From Lepidostoma basale (lineage: Eukaryota > Arthropoda > Insecta > Trichoptera > Lepidostomatidae), in NCBI GenBank assembly GCA_022606425.2, contig JAHDVF020000732.1, positions 744,001 through 808,000 on the forward strand: DNA of 64,000 nucleotides. Reading direction: 5' to 3'. The notes under the pieces are model-generated. The model did not search any database. It had not been told where the DNA came from and was given only the letters and a program-made list of their open reading frames with translations. Made by a program: the position numbers and the translations under genes. How positions within the stretch are numbered: position 1 is the first letter of the stretch; every line of letters begins with the position of its first letter. Positions 41,236-53,740 of this stretch are shown in pieces.

Positions 41236-42124
41236 TCATAGTGGCTGCATTATAACACAACAAACTAATTACAAATAATCACGTGAGCTGTTTTTTTACC
41301 GACATTGTATTGAAGTTATATTGAACTTATATACTTGTAGCGGAGTTACATTGTAAATTTTTTTTTTCAAATGGACATTACAAATAAGCGCACATTTTTA
41401 TCTTCAATTTGAAAGAATGCATCGACCCTGGAGCACACGAAAAATATAAGCCTTCTAGAATTCGATTTACGATTTGGTTTCTAAATTATTTGACATTTGA
41501 TTATTTGACAGGTTTTAAGAAAGTGGATACTTTATCGCGCGATATTTTTACTGTACAATTTAAAAGATGTTCTTACCGAAAAGCAAACGTTGTGCCAACC
41601 CAGTGAAGCACTTGGCCTCCGTTCCACCCCGCCCGCCGTGTGGTCGTACTGGATTTTGAGTATTTTCTCGGTTTAATTACAAATTTAATTTGGAACGAAA
41701 GTTTATTTACAATCAATTATGAAACGATGACGCGGTTCCGCGCTCCTTACTTTACACCAAATTATACCGGATTCCTGAACACATTATTAAATTAAAATGT
41801 AATAAAGCCGCCTTACATTGCTCTCGACAAGCCGTACTGCGCGGCTCTTATTACGCAGACGCGTGTTTTGCTAGCCCCGTTAAACCGCGAGAGCTAAAAT
41901 CTCGAGAGTGTCTCGCCTCGTTGTGATGAGTGAACATTCAATGGCTTTCAGACCCCAGAGATTAATTAGTTCATACCCGCATGAAACCAATGTACGCTAG
42001 TGTCAGTTACAAATGTGTACTGAAGAGAACAACGTTAATAATGACGTCTATTTTTTAGTTTAATTTAAAAAACTACTCTGTTGAAGTGGATAAATCATTA
42101 TGAAACTACGCGTTAAGTTTATTG

Positions 42125-42470
42125 AAATATTTTAGTATTTCATAAAACATGATGAAATACTCCATATTAAATGATGAATAAGAATGAAAACTGTTTTCCA
42201 GAAGTTTTATTATAATTAATAGGAATGGCATATTTCGCCTGTCTAAAGCATTATCTTCTTCTTCTTCTTCTTCTTCCTCAGCCTATTCCCGTCCACTCCT
42301 AGTCAACGGTCTCCTCCATTCGCTTCCATGTCGCTCTGTCCTATGCAGACTGCATCCAGGGATGCAGAAGGCATTATCAATAGGTGTTATTCATTTACTC
42401 AAATGTGAATCCAAAACACAGAGTGAAGACGAACATAGGAGAAAATAATCGAAAATTTCATATATCTTAT
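42125..42470. repeat. Palindromic element split by another repeat
   Basis: AGGAATGGCATATTTCGCCT and CTAAAGCATTATC end abruptly at a (CTT)n-headed insert (42255-42365, containing TATTCCCGTCCACTCCTAGT). After it, GGCATTATCAATAGG resumes. This is the pattern of an inserted repeat with a short duplication (GCATTATC). Confidence 0.5.
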
Positions 42471-42984
42471 TTTTTCAACAATGTGCTTGTGTAAATTTTC
42501 ATAATTTAAGTAAATATAACAATTTTTCAATAATTTGTGTAACAAACTTCATTAGGGCTCAAATTTTCTCATTATTTTTAGTTCGATGGTTGTTCATTAT
42601 CTGGAGACTATAGGAGCAAGCAAGGCGGTAGGTTCCAAAGGGTTCTCTTAGCTATCACACAACATAGAAAGAAATATGAAGACGGGGTAATTATGACAAC
42701 TTGTTTTATTAAGTCATTAAAAGGCAGTAATGTACATCATCATATTTACATTCTACTTAAAATATGTCATTACGAATAAAACCGTGCTTTAATATACATT
42801 GTCAATACATGTGCTGTGCAAGGATTATTTTATGAATGAGGAATTTATAATACATGGTGGAGCATAAACAAACAATTCATTAACGAATATGCACTTATGA
42901 TATTTTTAATTAACCAAATGATTTGACAAAAATCTTTTGATGGAAGTTCATTTGAAATAATAATTAAATAAAACAATGTTTTAG

Positions 42985-43135
42985 GACTACTTCCACTTTT
43001 GTCTTTGTTTCGACAGTGATCAGTTTCACCAGGCTCTCTGGTAACAACAGACTCTGCCTGAATGTGTCGATGCCAGCAAGCTGGCGAACTCGGTCACTGT
43101 TCTAATAAAGACAAAAGTGGAAGTAGTTAAAAAAA
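42985..43135. repeat. Fold-back element with 21-bp perfect arms
   Basis: ACTACTTCCACTTTTGTCTTT (42988-43008) is exactly inverted near 43110-43130. Inside, TGTCGATGCCAGCAAGCTGG then CGAACTCGGTC follows the hammerhead-like template with an altered GAAAC. Confidence 0.75.
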
Positions 43136-43611
43136 AACTGAATTTATTAAATCAAGTTTTAACATTTTACAGTATGAGATTACGCCCAATATCTTTTTAT
43201 ATAGCTTATACAACTAGTGTATGAATGTCTCTATTCAATAATAAGTACGAACTCCGCAAATATTTTGGGCAGTGCATTTCATTAAAACGAATTTAACTAA
43301 TTATGTTACATTGATGAAGAACGTCGATTTTATTGGGTTTTTTTATGTACGATTATAGTATAGATTATATATAGATTATAGTATATTGTTTGAAAATGTT
43401 TATACTTATTTAAATATCAATTGATAAGTAAGGCGAAACATTTCAATCTAACAAAATATTATACGATAACTTCAAAAAAACTAAAGTTTTTATCAATACT
43501 CAATACTTAATACGGTTATTTACATAGTTGTTAAATAAACAATTGTAATATTTTTGGATACTTTTCGTACTTAAACGTTAGTAAACAACCCTGGGATTTA
43601 CATAATAAAAC

Positions 43612-43617
43612 TTTATT
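43612..43617 (-). promoter_or_regulatory. Putative poly(A) signal of the Ly6 gene
   Basis: AATAAA on the minus strand, about 70 nt past the stop codon at 43685. Confidence 0.5.
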
Positions 43618-43684
43618 AGGGGAGCAATTTAATTTGCCATCGTGCTTTCACGAAATAATATCATAAGATGAGTCTTTAAGAGTA

Positions 43685-44041
43685 TCATAAAACTTGGAAC
43701 AAGTTGCGTTCGCCCATAAACATTACAGAAGTCAAACATAGAGCCGACAAATGAAGGAGATTTCCGTGCGAACTTTGAGAATAATAAAGGTACTCTAAGA
43801 GCACGAGGTTGGCCATGATGAAGGGGCGGATGTTGGACAGCCGGAAGAGCGCCCCCGCGCCCCCCGTCCCGTTGTTGCACAGGTTCGAGTCGCAGCAGGA
43901 CGTGCAGGCGTACAGCTTGGTCCTCTCGCCGATGATGATGCAGCCTGGCTCGCAGTGCTTGGTGCAGTTTCTTTCCAGGGCCCAAGTTTTCTGGGTGGAC
44001 GTGGAGTTTTCGTTGGACGTAGTGTAAGAAAACTTTTTAAC
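43685..44041 (-). CDS. Ly6 gene exon 3: second half of LU domain and C-terminal tail
   Basis: Acceptor TGTTTCAG. It encodes VKKFSYTTSNENSTS, WALERNCTKHCEPGC and KLYACTSCCDSNLC, then a tail containing FIMANLVLLEYLYY and LLHLSALCLTSVMF. A poly(A) signal AATAAA lies on the minus strand at 43617-43612. The tail could be altered by an unrecognised extra intron. Confidence 0.85.
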   Translation of the reverse strand, partial: VKKFSYTTSNENSTSTQKTWALERNCTKHCEPGCIIIGERTKLYACTSCCDSNLCNNGTGGAGALFRLSNIRPFIMANLVLLEYLYYSQSSHGNLLHLSALCLTSVMFMGERNLFQVL

Positions 44042-47000
44042 CTGAAACAACAAACAAATATTTCATGTATAGCCACCATCTCTTCATCTTGTAGATTTAC
44101 ATTAAAATTTAAATAACTGTTTGTTGAAAACATTTAATTTTCACAGCACTTTTTGTGTAGTTTTGTACACTAAAAAGTGTTATGAAAATACATTTGCGTT
44201 TTTTTTTTTGGGTATTATTGTGTAGTTTTGTGCACCAATAAAGTGTTCAAAAATTAATTCTAACATTTCACCACTTATACCAACCGCAAAAACCAAAACA
44301 TAATTTAACAACTTCTGTACAATGCACCTGTTTTATGATCCCTCGATAAATAATAAATCGAACCCTAAATGAGAACCTAAACCAACCTCGCAATATTTTG
44401 TAAAATATTATTTATGTTCACATAAAGTCTCTCTTAAATAAATTATTTGTTTAATGTTTTAGTTTTAAGAAAACACTGTTATTATGAGTATCATAATTTT
44501 TTTAATTTGTATGAGACCGTTACGAGATGATGCCATCATAGATTGGTGAGTAGCTGTTGCGAAAATCTCATACAAATCAATAAATACATTGTAATACGTA
44601 TTGAGTATAAGAGTGATTCAAAATTTGAACAAATAATAATGTTGAAGTGTGTCGGCAAAAGCAATAAATTATTGGATCTTTTGAATTGGATTGCCCCAGA
44701 TGTGTTAAGAAAATTATTAATTTAATTAAATTTGTAGGTGTTTGTAGATTTTTCCTAACAACGCAGTGTCGAACATATAGAACGGAAATACGAATAATGG
44801 AATACAAAAAGGCGACAGAGATTTCCATCGTGTACTTTTTTTTAACAAATTCATTAAGAATTGATTCAAAGTATTGGCGCTCGTAATTGATTTTCCGATG
44901 TGCCGAGACTCTGGGAGCGGCGCAACGCAAACGTAATTTAAATACAGAACTCCTCTATTTGCCGAGTCTTATCAGACCAATCTATTTTCGATAAACTGCT
45001 GTCAAAAATCCCTCACAAAATGTAAATATCATTTCCCTTTTAATGTATATTCCTGGGGGAGATAGCTACGTTCGTCGATTGAAAGTTGTCTTAAAAATCA
45101 GTACGATTAAGAACTTACAAAGATCTCCGCGCTTCGGGTAAATCCTTTGACTGGCAACATCGCTTCAATATTTTCGGGAGAAATAATATATAAGCATTTA
45201 CAGAAGTTAACATGAAATCATAAAAAAAAATTCAGTTTTTGAAGAAAATTACTTTAATTTTGTCACTTGAGATACTAACTAACTAACTAACCATCACGCC
45301 GTCTCCCCGAAAGGGTAGGCAGAAAAAATGGACTGTCACACTTTTACTGATGCGGCACTCCATCCTTCTCTTTTCGCCCCGCGGGAGACGCGGTGTTATG
45401 GGTTGCGAACCTCATCGCCACCAATAGGCATCTCCCGCGTACACTTCGATCGTCCAACACCCACAAAATAAATCTAAAACAAATAATATAAAATACAATG
45501 ATATAAAATAAAATAACAAAATAATAATAATTTAACACAAAATGTTATTTTAAGATGGTGCACATATTGTCTATTTAATTTATGTTCCACGAATCCACCG
45601 TTTTTTTTATTTAGCACATAATGTAATAACACATAATGTTTTTTTTTCGATGTTGCACATGTTGACATGGACGATCCGGACTTTTGTGTTTATTCAATTT
45701 ATGTTACACGTATCCACCCTTTTTTAAATTAGCTGTAATAGGCACTTAACCAGCAAGAACTTAAAAATAATATTGAAGAAATTATTCAAATTGTCATTGG
45801 AACAAATGAAAAATTTATTTTTACACCTGTCAAAATTCTTTATAAAAACGATAAAACTAATAAAATTTTAACAGCAAAACAGTACAAACGTATTACGTGT
45901 CACATTTAACTATTATAAAGTGCGGCAACAGTTAAATTGACCAAAACAATTCACTTATACACGAAATATCTCCAAATTTACAGGAGCACCGCACCACATG
46001 AACCAAACCAAATTTTCAAAATCAGAATTCTGATCACTTGAGATTCATGCGTTAAAATGGTGGATGAAAATCTGTTAATAACACATTTATTTATTTATTC
46101 ACCATTTTTCCAAGGGATCACGGAAAGAGTAAAAAGCGGTATTCATTCAGTTGTGTGATGGAATATATTGATGTTTTGGGTTACAATTGTACTTATGTTG
46201 TACTTATGTTGTAATCTAATTAACATGAAAGGTAATTAACAAGTAATCCATGTCTGGGCTAAGCACAATAGGTCATTGTTAAGTTAGAGTTAGAGCACAG
46301 TGTTCCTATCGAGATCCTCTTTCTATTGCCTTAATTCCCCAAATTAACGAAGGTACAGAAAGGTCGAAGAAGAGTTGGGAGGGCACAATCGAGAGCGACA
46401 AGCGTACATATGATTGATTGAAACCTGATAGACTAAAATAGCCGATATACCGGTGCGTACCGGGAGAATTATAATATCAACTTGGGATCTCTTCAGACAA
46501 GGTCAATAGAAACGTAAATCAAAATTAATTTGACAGCCTGTTCCTTGCTGAGTTTCGTTTTTGCTTTTTTTATGACCCCCTTACTTTTATAATAAATTAA
46601 CCCCATTTCTTTAGTGTCACGTCCTATGCCTTCATCAACTAATTCAACGAAATATTTAACATTGATGAAAACTTTCCTTTTATTGTATTTGATAGGAGTG
46701 ACATATTTCGGCTTGCCAAGGCATTATCAAATGTGAAATATTGGTATAGGCCTAGTAAGACGAAACTCCCAACCAATGTAATAGACTTTTGAAAAACGGA
46801 CGTTTTTCTTCAAAATTAAGCATTTAATGACTCTTACATCATTGTTCAAGAAACAATTAATAAATTTAACTAAAATATCTAAGTTATAAATAACTTACAA
46901 AAATATTTTTAAACTATTTTTCAGTTTTATGTTGTATAAAAAAAATATCATTTCTAAAATCTTTTTTCGAACAAGAAAAAATACATACACAATTAAATAT

Positions 47001-50000
47001 TTTAAAATTAAAATCTTTATTTACACGTTTAAATTATTATTTTTTAAATTACTGACACTAGAGAATGAGAATGATTACATACCTCAGTAAAATAATTTAT
47101 CTTAATAACGTTCCATAAAAAACGACGACCTTCGTGGTCGAATGGTAATCGCTATGTCTGCCACGCTGAAGGTCCCGGGTTCGATTCCTGGCAATGGGAG
47201 TGTGATTGTCACACTGTGTTTTGTCTGATATAGAACTCGCGTGACAGCGATAGATTAGCTTCCTATCACATGTTACGAGAATCAATATGATAGCTATACG
47301 CTTTAGAACGATTTGGGTCGCGCTGTAATAACGTAAAGAGAGATTCAACAAAATAATAATAATAATAATAATATGTTCAAAATCTATAAATGAGAATCTG
47401 TCCGCGTATTTTATGCGAGATTACGTTTTCCAAATGAACGATCTAACCGCTATACCATCGTGACTGACTATTCGCCTCGAGATTCCAATTTAAAGAAATG
47501 TTCATTGGGCTAGGTGACGTCACTCATATTTATTATTCATGCAGTGACTAGGCTAACAATCCAGAACGAAAATTTATCATCAAATATTTAGCAGTACAAA
47601 CACACGTGCATCATGAAATAAGATTTCCTTCAAGAGTTCTTATCCGATAACCGGAACTTACTTTCGATTACAGAATAATGACTGGGCTCGAGTACTCGAT
47701 CGATAATTTTTTTTAAATTTCTGAGGTATCTCTACATGAGGGAGTATGGTAGCTATCCGTGACTCTATCTCACAGCATTCCTTTTGGAAATGCTTGGGGC
47801 CAACTCTCTGCAACTTCGAAGAGATGGGCATCTCATAACCCATTTCTTTAGATTACTCAGGGGATATTTCGAGAACTCGGCCGTGCTGGAGGGTGTTCGG
47901 CTTTTTGTCCCTGATAGATATCTCCGACAGCGACAGCATAGATTGTTTTACCTACCGGCCGCCAGAACCAACCTGCCTCTGGTGACACCGATGGGAAGAG
48001 CAATTAATCTGCTGAACGCGGTCACTTCGGAGATCGACGTCTTTCATATTAGTGAAAGTACGTTCAGAAGGCAAATACTCTTGATTCTGGAGAGTATCCT
48101 GTCTTCCTAATGTTGAACCATCTCTCATGCGTTTCTGGTAGTATACTATACACAATATATTATTTTACCTGTTCTCAATAGATGCCTTAAAAAATAATTT
48201 TGTAGAGTCTCTTGATGAAATAAACTGATTTGATTTGATTTGATAATAATGTTCAATTATTTCCAGTAAAGAAGGAAATCTTTGGAATTATTTTTTTAAC
48301 TTGAAAGCTTTGCTTGAATAACTCTAACTACTTTAAAATAACACAATTAGGATTACGAATATCGCGATAAAAAAAACAGGTTTTGAAATAATTCTTTAAT
48401 TCAAAAAACCGAAATGATTTTTTATCGAGTATTAATCATAATCTTCCTCGAGTAAGTTCGAAATTGGATTAAAAAGGTACTACATCTAAAAAATATATTT
48501 ACTTTGCATAAGTAAGTTTAAGATATGGAGGGTTTATCAAAACGAGAGAAAAATTATATGTTTACAATATGTAATTATTGCATGGTTTGTTTATTATATT
48601 TCGAAAATAGTGTATCTTCATAATCTGGAAAAATTATTAAAATATGTTATTATGTAGCCAAAATTGTCGGTTAATCGAAGCACGCAAATGTGTTGGAGCG
48701 AACTGGGTTTCGATAATATCGACGATGAAAGTAACGCCAAATGTTACCCTCCTGAATTTGCACAAGTCTGTTGAACCTTCTAAGTGACGGCCAACCTTTA
48801 ATATTTTCAGCATTTACCAACTCACCATGCACAGCCGTTCTTTGTCGTCCTTGCACTTGTGACTAAAAGCTGCGGTGTGGTTGGTGAGGTCCGAGCAGCG
48901 ATCTCCGGACTCCATGGTCTGGCATCGGAAGCACCAGAGGTCGTTGGCCGGCCTCTCGGCGCCCGGGGTCCGGTGGACGCTGTTGGGCTGGAGCAGCTGC
49001 CCGGAGACTGAAGCAACAACAACACACATCTTACCCTTTGACTAATGCTGTAAGCCTCAAACCGTTTCTTACTTTACCTTCTATTTGGGAATTTACGTAC
49101 TTTGTTTAGTGGTGTATTCCATCAATATTTTCTGACAATAGTGTGAATCTTCATACCATTGCCTGTGTAAAACTAAACACGTCATTGACTCATAAATCGT
49201 AATCTTATAAGGAAAAACAATAATCAATAGACGAACATTTATGTACAGTTTTATATCACTAATCGGACAACTTATATAACATTTGTATGCGAGGTTTGAC
49301 CGCCTCTTTCTCCGGGAGTAAATAAACTCGACATGTGAACTGCATTTGCAATAAATAAATTACACGCCACATATGCATATGCAAACGTAATGTCGAGCTT
49401 TCTGAGAATTATATAATATTATATTCATAAGACAATCGCGATTCGCTTGTATCATGCGCTTCGCATCATAAAAACCAATGAAATCATCATTATGGCGTCG
49501 GGTGAAATATTACAACCAGCGTTGACAAAGTACTCAAATAAACAGATTCTGTGCAGAGTAAAACAATTTAAGATATTTAAAATACGACTCAGTTTAAACT
49601 TGACAGAGAAATATGTGGATAACACTAATTTGTATAATTAGCTAGACACGCGTATTTTATTGATCTAAAAGATTCGTTTTAAATGTTCGTTTTTTTATGA
49701 CTATAATAAATAGAAATATTGCTTTTGTGCATTTATCATATAAATTATACTCGCCCACCTACAATTGTTTGAATACTTTCGAATATTATTACGACTCCAT
49801 TACTCTATACATGAAATATTAAAAAGAAATTTTCAGTATATAAATAACAGTAAATTAAAACTTACGAAAATATTAACTTAGCATTTATACACTGTTTTGA
49901 TCCTTTTAGGTAAACAATATCTGGTTACTAGACTAATTCAGTTAACAGAGAGTTCACATAATCCTAAAAATACATGATTTCAAATTTTCTGATGTTGAAA

Positions 50001-52860
50001 TCGTTTCTTGTATCAATTCAGAGTAACAAGTGAAACTAAATTGAAACTTTTGCCGATATGTGATTTAATAATCAAGCGCGCCAGTCCCGGCTCTGCAAGT
50101 ACGAGTATCACTCGTAGCACGAGTTGTACCGCGCCCGACAGCCCTAAGTAATCATGGTGTACATCTGAACTAACAATCTTCTACCGATCAATTATTACAA
50201 ATAAATAGTACTCCGGTATGAAAAGTCCGTTTTCCCAAATCGCTAGGAAGTTTCTAATTGAAACTGTGTTTATTTATGAATCATCCTAAAGTAACGATAC
50301 TTGAATAGGGCGAATGATCGTTGAACTGATAGTTCAGTCAATTATTAATGGAAGATTTGGAGTCTTCAATTTGAATAGCAAATATAAGTCTAATTCAAAA
50401 GCAGAATTTTAGCTTCATGTAGAAATAGAACTCTTGAATTTTTTTCTTTTGTCAGGTTGGTTGTATATTATTTGGAGTCAGATTAAACAAAATTTATTCT
50501 GGGATCCATTGATTGCTTTTTAATTATCGTTTGGTATTTTTATTTAAATTAAGACACATTTACTTCAAATTTAAAAGAATTTGTACCCAGATACTTTTTT
50601 TTCGATGCTTCGGTGTGATTTTAAACAATAATGCGTATTTTTTAATGCAAATATGATACTTTGGGAATTAAAAAAACATTGTTTGGTTTAAACAATGTTT
50701 TTTTAATTCCCAAAGTAGATTACTATGGAATTCCACAGTGTTAATGCCTTAACTTTCAATAAGTTCAAATATGAAAATTCGGCAACGCAGAGTACCGAAA
50801 CTGGTCTGCGGCGCACGTGTCAGCTGTAAAGTGTCCCACAATGAAAATGCTCGTGAATTCAAAAGAAAATATTATTATTAACAACAGACCGTTTCAGTAT
50901 TAATCTATCGGATATTTTCTCCTCTCGCTATCGATATATGTAAGAACAAAAACCTTTGTAGGGAATGGCCGAGATAACAAGGGGCGGGCTTGTATTGTTT
51001 TTGTTAGCGCCGTTTTGTGTTTAAAGAAGTAGAAAAGATTTTTTCGTCGGATAACCTCACAACTAATGTGATTTACTGCGTAGACGATTGACCCAAATTC
51101 GTAAAAATGGAGACGCTCTCTCTTCCTCGCCTTCCTCGCCTTTAGGGCGGAGAGGAAACAAGCAATGGAATTAGGCGGAGCAAATCATCTCGGCTGGCTC
51201 CGCGTAAGCGAGGAAATCTCTTGTTTCAGTCGCGATGAGACTTTTCAAATAGTTTCACGTTTGAAAATATGCTGTGCGACTCTGGTTTCAATTTGATGTA
51301 ATGTGTGTATTATTCAATTTTCTCTCTTGAAAACAAAATTATTAATATTTATTTGGTGTCCTACTTAATCAAATCATCCCTGTCTTTTTTCACCCTTCAA
51401 ACATCCAATAATATTTTTCTATCGTCCTCATCAAAATTTGAAATTATCTCATCGAAGGTTTTATTTATTTATTAAGTTAAAATTTGAGATTATGCTGAAT
51501 GTTAATATGTAATTCATGTAGGAAATTAGTAATTATTCCATCTTATGTTATTTTAAAGTCACTTATTATGAAGCGTAGGTGTATATGTCACTTTGTAAAG
51601 ATTCAAGTTCAATGATTTTTTATTTAGTAATCGTAAATCACGATTAATAATCGTTATTATAGACGCCTTATAGAGCCTTCTATGGAGTAGTGACAACTTG
51701 ATTAAACCTGCGACACATTTGGAAATACAATTACAGTAGACCCTCGGTAGTCCTGTCCCTGTCTAATCTGACGCCCACCGGTTACATGAAAAATGAGATA
51801 AACACATTTAAAGTAAGTATGCAATAGGCATAAAAGAATGGTGCTTCTTACAACGAATTTGTACTTCTCAGGGGGCAGAAGAGCAAGGCGAATGTAAAAC
51901 GAGACAAAATTGATGACTATTTGCAAATAACATAAATTTAGCTGTTCATACAATTTATTTTGCTCAAAATAAGTACTAGGTAATAGTAACTATTGATTTA
52001 CAGAAATACTCCTTTTAATTTTATAATTGTTATTGCCATTAGGTTTATGATGTTAATTCTATAATAAAACTTTTGTTATCTACAGCGTTGTTTAATTGAC
52101 GAAGTTGCATGATGAAATATAATATATGCACTATACTAATGAACCTACCGATGTTATCTCACCTCTTCGATTATTTGTGGGATTACAAAGAACTCTTTTT
52201 GAAAAAGGGTTGGTGGTGGCACTCTATCGTGCTACAAATTTGATCATCCGACTCTGCCTTGCAAAACGCTCGTCGAATTACCGCGGGTCTGCTGTATTTC
52301 ATTTTGCCGACTTCCCCGGTTGAATATCAATTCGTCTATACATTATTATTAATTTATATTATCTATAGAGCAGTCTGGATGATGTGATCACTCATCTTGC
52401 ACAATCTAAATTATAGGGCATGCGCACTGAGATCAAATTAATTCATTTTAATAAATATATGTATTTTTCGTGAATTTGAATAAACTCCACTTCATTTTAT
52501 TACTATTGAAAAAAACAAAAAAATTTTATCCATTTGCATTTAGAACAAAATATATTTGAGCCATATAGAAATATGTTCAGTGAATGTTTAGAATTAAGAC
52601 GAATAACAACATTCTCATTTTTAAAATAATTTATGAATTAATTTAAAAATGTAAACAAAGGGAAAAATACTCATTTATATTGAAAAAAAAAATATAATAC
52701 TATTGTTAAGTAGGGTACAGTATGCATTGAATGTGATTCATATTGCGGTCAATATTAGTTATCTCGCGGAGGTCAGGAGAAAGACTTTAGAAAAGTACGT
52801 ACCCATCAGTGTGTTGCAGAGGAGCATCCAAGAAAGAACCCATCCCGAGAGTATTGTCAT
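43685..52860 (-). CDS. Ly6/uPAR-domain protein, probably GPI-anchored, 3 coding exons
   Basis: Joined exons on minus: 52860-52803, 49007-48826, 44041-43685; 597 nt, 198 aa plus stop TGA. Residues 1-23 (MTILSGWVLSWMLLCNTLM, VSG) form a signal peptide. Then comes one LU domain with 12 cysteines: DLWCFRCQTMESGDRC, KDDKERLCM, ERNCTKHCEPGCIII, ACTSCC, NLCNN. The NLCNN ending is the classic LU terminus. A hydrophobic C-terminal tail suggests a GPI signal, although it is longer and less regular than usual. N-glycosylation sites are NHT, NST and NCT. An ATG 69 nt upstream (52929) is in frame but would bury the leader; the inner ATG has G at -3. Insect Ly6 proteins act at cell surfaces in septate junctions and neurons. 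I cannot name the orthologue. Confidence 0.85.
45275..45725 (-). mobile_element. Non-autonomous GTTA-tailed element, inverted copy
   Basis: (CTAA)n at 45279-45291, then ACCATCACGCCGTCTCCCCG. Reading minus, it is collinear with 17735-18085. The part around 45590-45725 is doubled: a GTGGATNCGTG then ACATAAATT unit occurs twice. Confidence 0.8.
46640..46865. repeat. Palindromic element, GAAACATGTC family (decayed)
   Basis: GACATATTTCGGCTTGCCAA and GGCATTATC, then AAGACGAAACTCCC. It ends TTGTTCAAGAAACAATTAAT. Confidence 0.6.
47115..47305 (+). repeat. tRNA-derived SINE
   Basis: Head GACCTTCGTGGTCGAATGGT, B box GGGTTCGATTCCTGGCAATG, body GTGTGATTGTCACACTG and GCGATAGATTAGC. It lies in the Ly6 intron between exons 2 and 3. 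Confidence 0.8.
47784..48245 (+). pseudogene. Jockey-like LINE C-terminus with (TGATT)n tail
   Basis: Reads ANSLQLRRDGHLITHFFRLL, LFYLPAARTNLPLVTPMGRA and INLLNAVTSEIDVFHI, with stop at 48108. It then runs to AAATAAACTGATTTGATTTG, the standard 3' end of this LINE group. A second copy of the end is at 57215-57478. Confidence 0.85.
48826..49007 (-). CDS. Ly6 gene exon 2: first half of LU domain
   Basis: 182 nt, acceptor TTGCTTCAG, donor ATG|GTGAGT, phase 0. It encodes SGQLLQPNSVHRTPGAERPA, then DLWCFRCQTMESGDRCSDLT and HKCKDDKERLCM. Confidence 0.88.
50657..50717. repeat. Perfect 28-bp inverted repeat
   Basis: The left arm starts TACTTTGGGAATTAAAAAAA and is exactly inverted up to 50717 with a 5-base spacer (GGTTT). 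It lies in the Ly6 intron 1. It is followed by TATGGAATTCCACAGTGTTA and a GAAACTGGTC core. Confidence 0.85.
51080..51245. other. GC-richer non-coding block in Ly6 intron 1
   Basis: CTTCCTCGCCTTCCTCGCCT, TTAGGGCGGAGAGG and GGCTCCGCGTAAGCGAGG. No coding frame and no repeat match inside the window. It is a possible regulatory element. Confidence 0.25.
51734..52294. mobile_element. pogo-like MITE (561 bp) with TA duplication
   Basis: Left end CAGTAGACCCTCGGTAG. The right end, inverted, reads CAGCAGACCCGCGGTAATTC. TA flanks both ends (51732-51733 and 52295-52296). No transposase frame, so it is non-autonomous. It lies in Ly6 intron 1. Confidence 0.72.
52803..52860 (-). CDS. Ly6 gene exon 1: signal peptide
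   Basis: ATG at 52860, donor ATGG|GTACGT in phase 1. The intron falls at the end of the signal peptide, the usual place in Ly6 genes. The upstream in-frame ATG at 52929 has C at -3. Confidence 0.75.
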
Positions 52861-53740
52861 CTCAGCTGCAGCCAGCCGAGGTCTCCACACACACACTAGC
52901 AGGCGCACACACTCGCCAGTAGATGACATTTGCTACACAATTCTAACCAACAGCGAATCCGACACCCGACATTAAACAGACGGCATGATATTAACATTCA
53001 CACTAACTTTTAACGCACACTATGAAACTAAGCATTTTATGACGGCTATCGTCATAATTTAGAAGTGTTTTATTTGAAAAACACCAGGGTTTCCGAGTTG
53101 TATCAAAGCACAGTGTCAGAGGCCGCCATGATGTTTCCAACATGGCGGAAATGCAGATTTTGTACGCATGCGCTCAGACAGAATTTTACGCAACAAGGCG
53201 TATTGCTCACACACAACAAGGGATTGAAATTTTGAATATTGTCCTTACAGTTTTTTTAAGAATTATGAAAACTGTCTCTAATGTTAAACCTATTCCCAAT
53301 TTTATAATCGATGGTTTAGGTAATATTTAGTAATTTTAGTAATTGGTAATCCGTAGTTTTTAATTTTTATTTATTCGAGGTGATCAGAAACCAGTTCCAT
53401 GATAACATTTATATTAATAACAAATTTAATAATTTAACTAAAGTTTCTTCAACGACTATGATCAAAATTAAGAAAAATAGAATGTGGGGATTCTGTTTTA
53501 CTTTAGGACCTTCATAGCTCAGCTCCTAGTCATAACATTCAAATAAGTTGGATTTATAATATTATATTTAGACCAAGTTTATATTTCATATACTTAATAG
53601 TTATAACAGGATAAAAACACTTGTTATTCGATTCGATTTCTTAATCAATAAAATATTTATTCAAAGACACAATTTAATCGAAGACACGAATTTATCGTGT
53701 CTTTGAATTTATACATTTAATGTTAAAATTCATCAATTTA

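Larger units (their letters stand above)
39780..43600. other. Intergenic region between the ADAMTS and Ly6 genes
   Basis: It holds the repeats listed at 41150, 42125 and 42985 and the unassigned block at 40660. Otherwise it is A/T-rich sequence with no coding support. Confidence 0.6.

Noticed and set aside
52861..52929. In-frame upstream ATG that would extend the Ly6 protein by 23 residues
   Set aside because: C at -3, and the extension would put a polar, Arg-containing stretch ahead of the signal peptide; the inner ATG has the better context.
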